From the NCBI GenBank assembly GCA_016716705.1, contig JADJVF010000016.1, positions 1 through 64,000 on the forward strand: a DNA stretch of 64,000 nucleotides. Reading direction: 5' to 3'. The notes beneath the pieces are model-generated. The model was not told the DNA's origin and made no database searches. It saw only the letters and a program-made list of their open reading frames with translations. Positions 62,790-64,000 of the stretch are shown here, piece by piece (within the stretch, counting starts at the first letter, position 1; the number at the start of each line of letters is the position of its first letter). The position numbers and the translations under genes are program-made. The stretch comes from Holophagales bacterium (lineage in GTDB: Bacteria; Acidobacteriota; Thermoanaerobaculia; UBA5066).

Positions 62790-63848
62790 GTGGCAGCGTG
62801 GAGTCTCATCTCGAAGCTGAAGGAAGGTTTCGCGGGCGCCGACGGGCCCCCGAAGATGGAGACCTACGCCCTGCACCTCTACGGGAAGCTCCCCATCTAC
62901 AAGGACTTCATCTCCAGCGGGTTGACCGAGGAAGGTGCCAAGGAATTCCGCGACTGGCTCGGGAACGGTTTCAGCCGACGGTGGTCGACCGACGAGGACT
63001 ACAAGCAGACCGAGATTCCTCTCCACACGTTTCTCCTCGCTCTTCCAGGCGTCAGGCGGTCGGTAGCAGGAGCCCTCTGGGGGAGCCACGACGAGGGGGG
63101 GCTTCGGCAGTTCCCGTTCACGCTCTTCTCCGTCGTCCCGAACGGCAAGCCGGCCGCCGACCCCCTCGTCGCGCTCTCGTTCCTCGAGGTCTTCGAGGAA
63201 CGGGCGGCCTACATCCGTCGTACGTTCGTCCCGGGACGGACCCTCGCGTCGTTCTACGAGGGCTTCCGGGGGGCTCGGATCGAGATCCCCGTGAAGCGGC
63301 CTGCGAAGATCGTCGAAGGGGTCGAGAAGGAGGCGAAGGACGTCACCCTCGGCGACTTCGCCGAGTCGCTCCTCGGAGCGGACGCCGCGGCCGAGTGGCC
63401 CCGGTTCCTCGAGCGCCTCAGGGCCGCGTGCGACCAGGCCCCGGGAAGCGGGGCCGGAGCCGTTCGAATACCGGTCGGGAACCTCCTCCCGGCGGCGCTC
63501 CAGGTCCAGCTGTGGCTGACGTGGCTCGACGCGGAAGGCGCTTTCCGCCATCGCGCTCCCACAGGTACCCTCGTCTGCCGGTCGGGAGGACGCTCCCGGG
63601 CCGTTCTTCTCTTTCGCGACGCGAGACCCGAGGACTTTCTTCTCCTGCACCCGGAGAAGGCCGACTACGAGTTCGTGGAAGAGACCATACCGGCCGTCCG
63701 GATCGCAGCCGACACTGCTCCGGGCGCGGCAAACGCTCCGGACGGCGATGGCGAAATGCCCTCTGGCGGCCCGGGTCCCGGAGAACCCCCGCCGGGCTGG
63801 AGCAAGCCCCTCGGGGAGCTCCTTCGGTCCGACGGCACGAAGGCCTAA
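62790..63848 (+). CDS. tagF: T6SS accessory protein TagF
   Basis: A 352-residue cytoplasmic protein. After a short leader the TagF domain starts with LHLYGKLPIYKDFISSGL, the family opening, and continues through FPFTLFSVVPNGK. In Pseudomonas, TagF blocks firing by sequestering Fha, and is fused there to the phosphatase PppA; no phosphatase domain is present here. Start GTG at 62790 with AGCGAGGTGA upstream. The C-terminal 60 residues are a glycine/proline-rich tail. Its presence with the FHA gene supports regulated firing. Confidence 0.85.
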   Translation: MAAWSLISKLKEGFAGADGPPKMETYALHLYGKLPIYKDFISSGLTEEGAKEFRDWLGNGFSRRWSTDEDYKQTEIPLHTFLLALPGVRRSVAGALWGSHDEGGLRQFPFTLFSVVPNGKPAADPLVALSFLEVFEERAAYIRRTFVPGRTLASFYEGFRGARIEIPVKRPAKIVEGVEKEAKDVTLGDFAESLLGADAAAEWPRFLERLRAACDQAPGSGAGAVRIPVGNLLPAALQVQLWLTWLDAEGAFRHRAPTGTLVCRSGGRSRAVLLFRDARPEDFLLLHPEKADYEFVEETIPAVRIAADTAPGAANAPDGDGEMPSGGPGPGEPPPGWSKPLGELLRSDGTKA

Positions 63849-63962
63849 AGGTGCGAGAGGTCACACCGATGTCGGGCGAGGCCCGATCAACCTTGAATTT
63901 CCGGAAAGCGATCCCTACCTTATAGGTCGGAAGCTGCCAAAAAACATAGGAGGAAGCAAATC
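63849..63962 (+). promoter_or_regulatory. Leader of hcp with strong ribosome binding site
   Basis: A 114-base gap clearly poorer in G/C than the genes around it. It holds a small hairpin (63873-63878 with 63882-63887) and a possible promoter, TTGAAT at 63894 with TACCTT 16 bases later. It also has a near-perfect Shine-Dalgarno AGGAGG at 63948-63953, 9 bases before the ATG. High expression of Hcp is expected, so a dedicated promoter is plausible but unproven. Confidence 0.45.
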
Positions 63963-64000
63963 ATGGCTGTTGACTTTTTTCTGAAGATCGATGGGATCGA
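63963..64000 (+). CDS. hcp: T6SS tube protein Hcp (partial, first 12 codons)
   Basis: The final bases encode MAVDFFLKIDGI, the usual start of Hcp, the hexameric ring protein that forms the T6SS inner tube. The window ends here. A strong Shine-Dalgarno and the T6SS context support the call; the rest of the protein cannot be checked. Confidence 0.8.
   Translation, partial: MAVDFFLKIDGI

Overview
The window looks like one contig from a high-GC (roughly 70%), Gram-negative bacterium. Evidence for this is an extreme G/C third-position codon bias, a CIRCE-controlled groESL operon, a TssJ-type outer-membrane lipoprotein within a type VI secretion (T6SS) operon, a Tat-exported molybdenum hydroxylase, and a tRNA-tilS-hpt-ftsH-(folP-glmM) housekeeping block. 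The overall flavour resembles Acidobacteriota or a similar deep-branching Gram-negative phylum, but no rRNA or marker gene here fixes the taxonomy.

Layout. 1-6.3 kb: surface-glycan genes, namely a CgeB-like glycosyltransferase, a small sugar cupin, an RmlD-like reductase, a GT87-like polytopic transferase and a DegT aminotransferase. They flank an orphan C-terminal piece of the ABC-F gene ettA. 6.3-9.9 kb: promoter, CIRCE, groES, groEL, paired terminators, an unknown gene and a small HD hydrolase. 10-14.3 kb: a complete sugar PTS in two overlapping genes (EIIA-HPr-EI, then EIIC-EIIB-EIIB). 14.7-18.6 kb: a three-subunit molybdenum hydroxylase of periplasmic PaoABC type. 18.6-22.4 kb: an acyltransferase translationally coupled to a Spinster-like MFS transporter, divergent from an LhgO-like oxidase. 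22.5-35.7 kb: a large PAS/GAF/HD-GYP sensor, glutathione peroxidase, two unknown genes, a 2Fe-2S thioredoxin-like ferredoxin, miaE with a membrane protein and an M1 peptidase, then ligA coupled to an NtrC-type regulator. 35.8-45.2 kb: ppk, glmM, folP, a zinc-ribbon protein, ftsH, hpt, tilS and a CAU-anticodon tRNA. 45.3-51.4 kb: a small zinc protein and a DUF2339/DUF3999 membrane pair.

51.5-64 kb is the start of a T6SS operon: a divergent kinase-like protein with an inserted Cys4 zinc ribbon, an FHA scaffold that also carries a ClpN-like double repeat, tssJ, tssK, tssL, tssM, tagF and the first codons of hcp. The kinase-fold/FHA/TagF set parallels the PpkA-Fha-TagF post-translational switch of known T6SSs. 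However, the kinase-like protein lacks several catalytic residues, so it may be a pseudokinase sensor or scaffold. This is the most original part of the window.

Quality caveat: at least eight single- or double-base indels interrupt otherwise intact conserved genes (the cupin twice, the RmlD-like gene, the DegT gene, groEL, ligA twice, glmM). Several fall in G/C runs and two pairs compensate each other. I treat them as probable sequence errors and annotate full-length genes across them.
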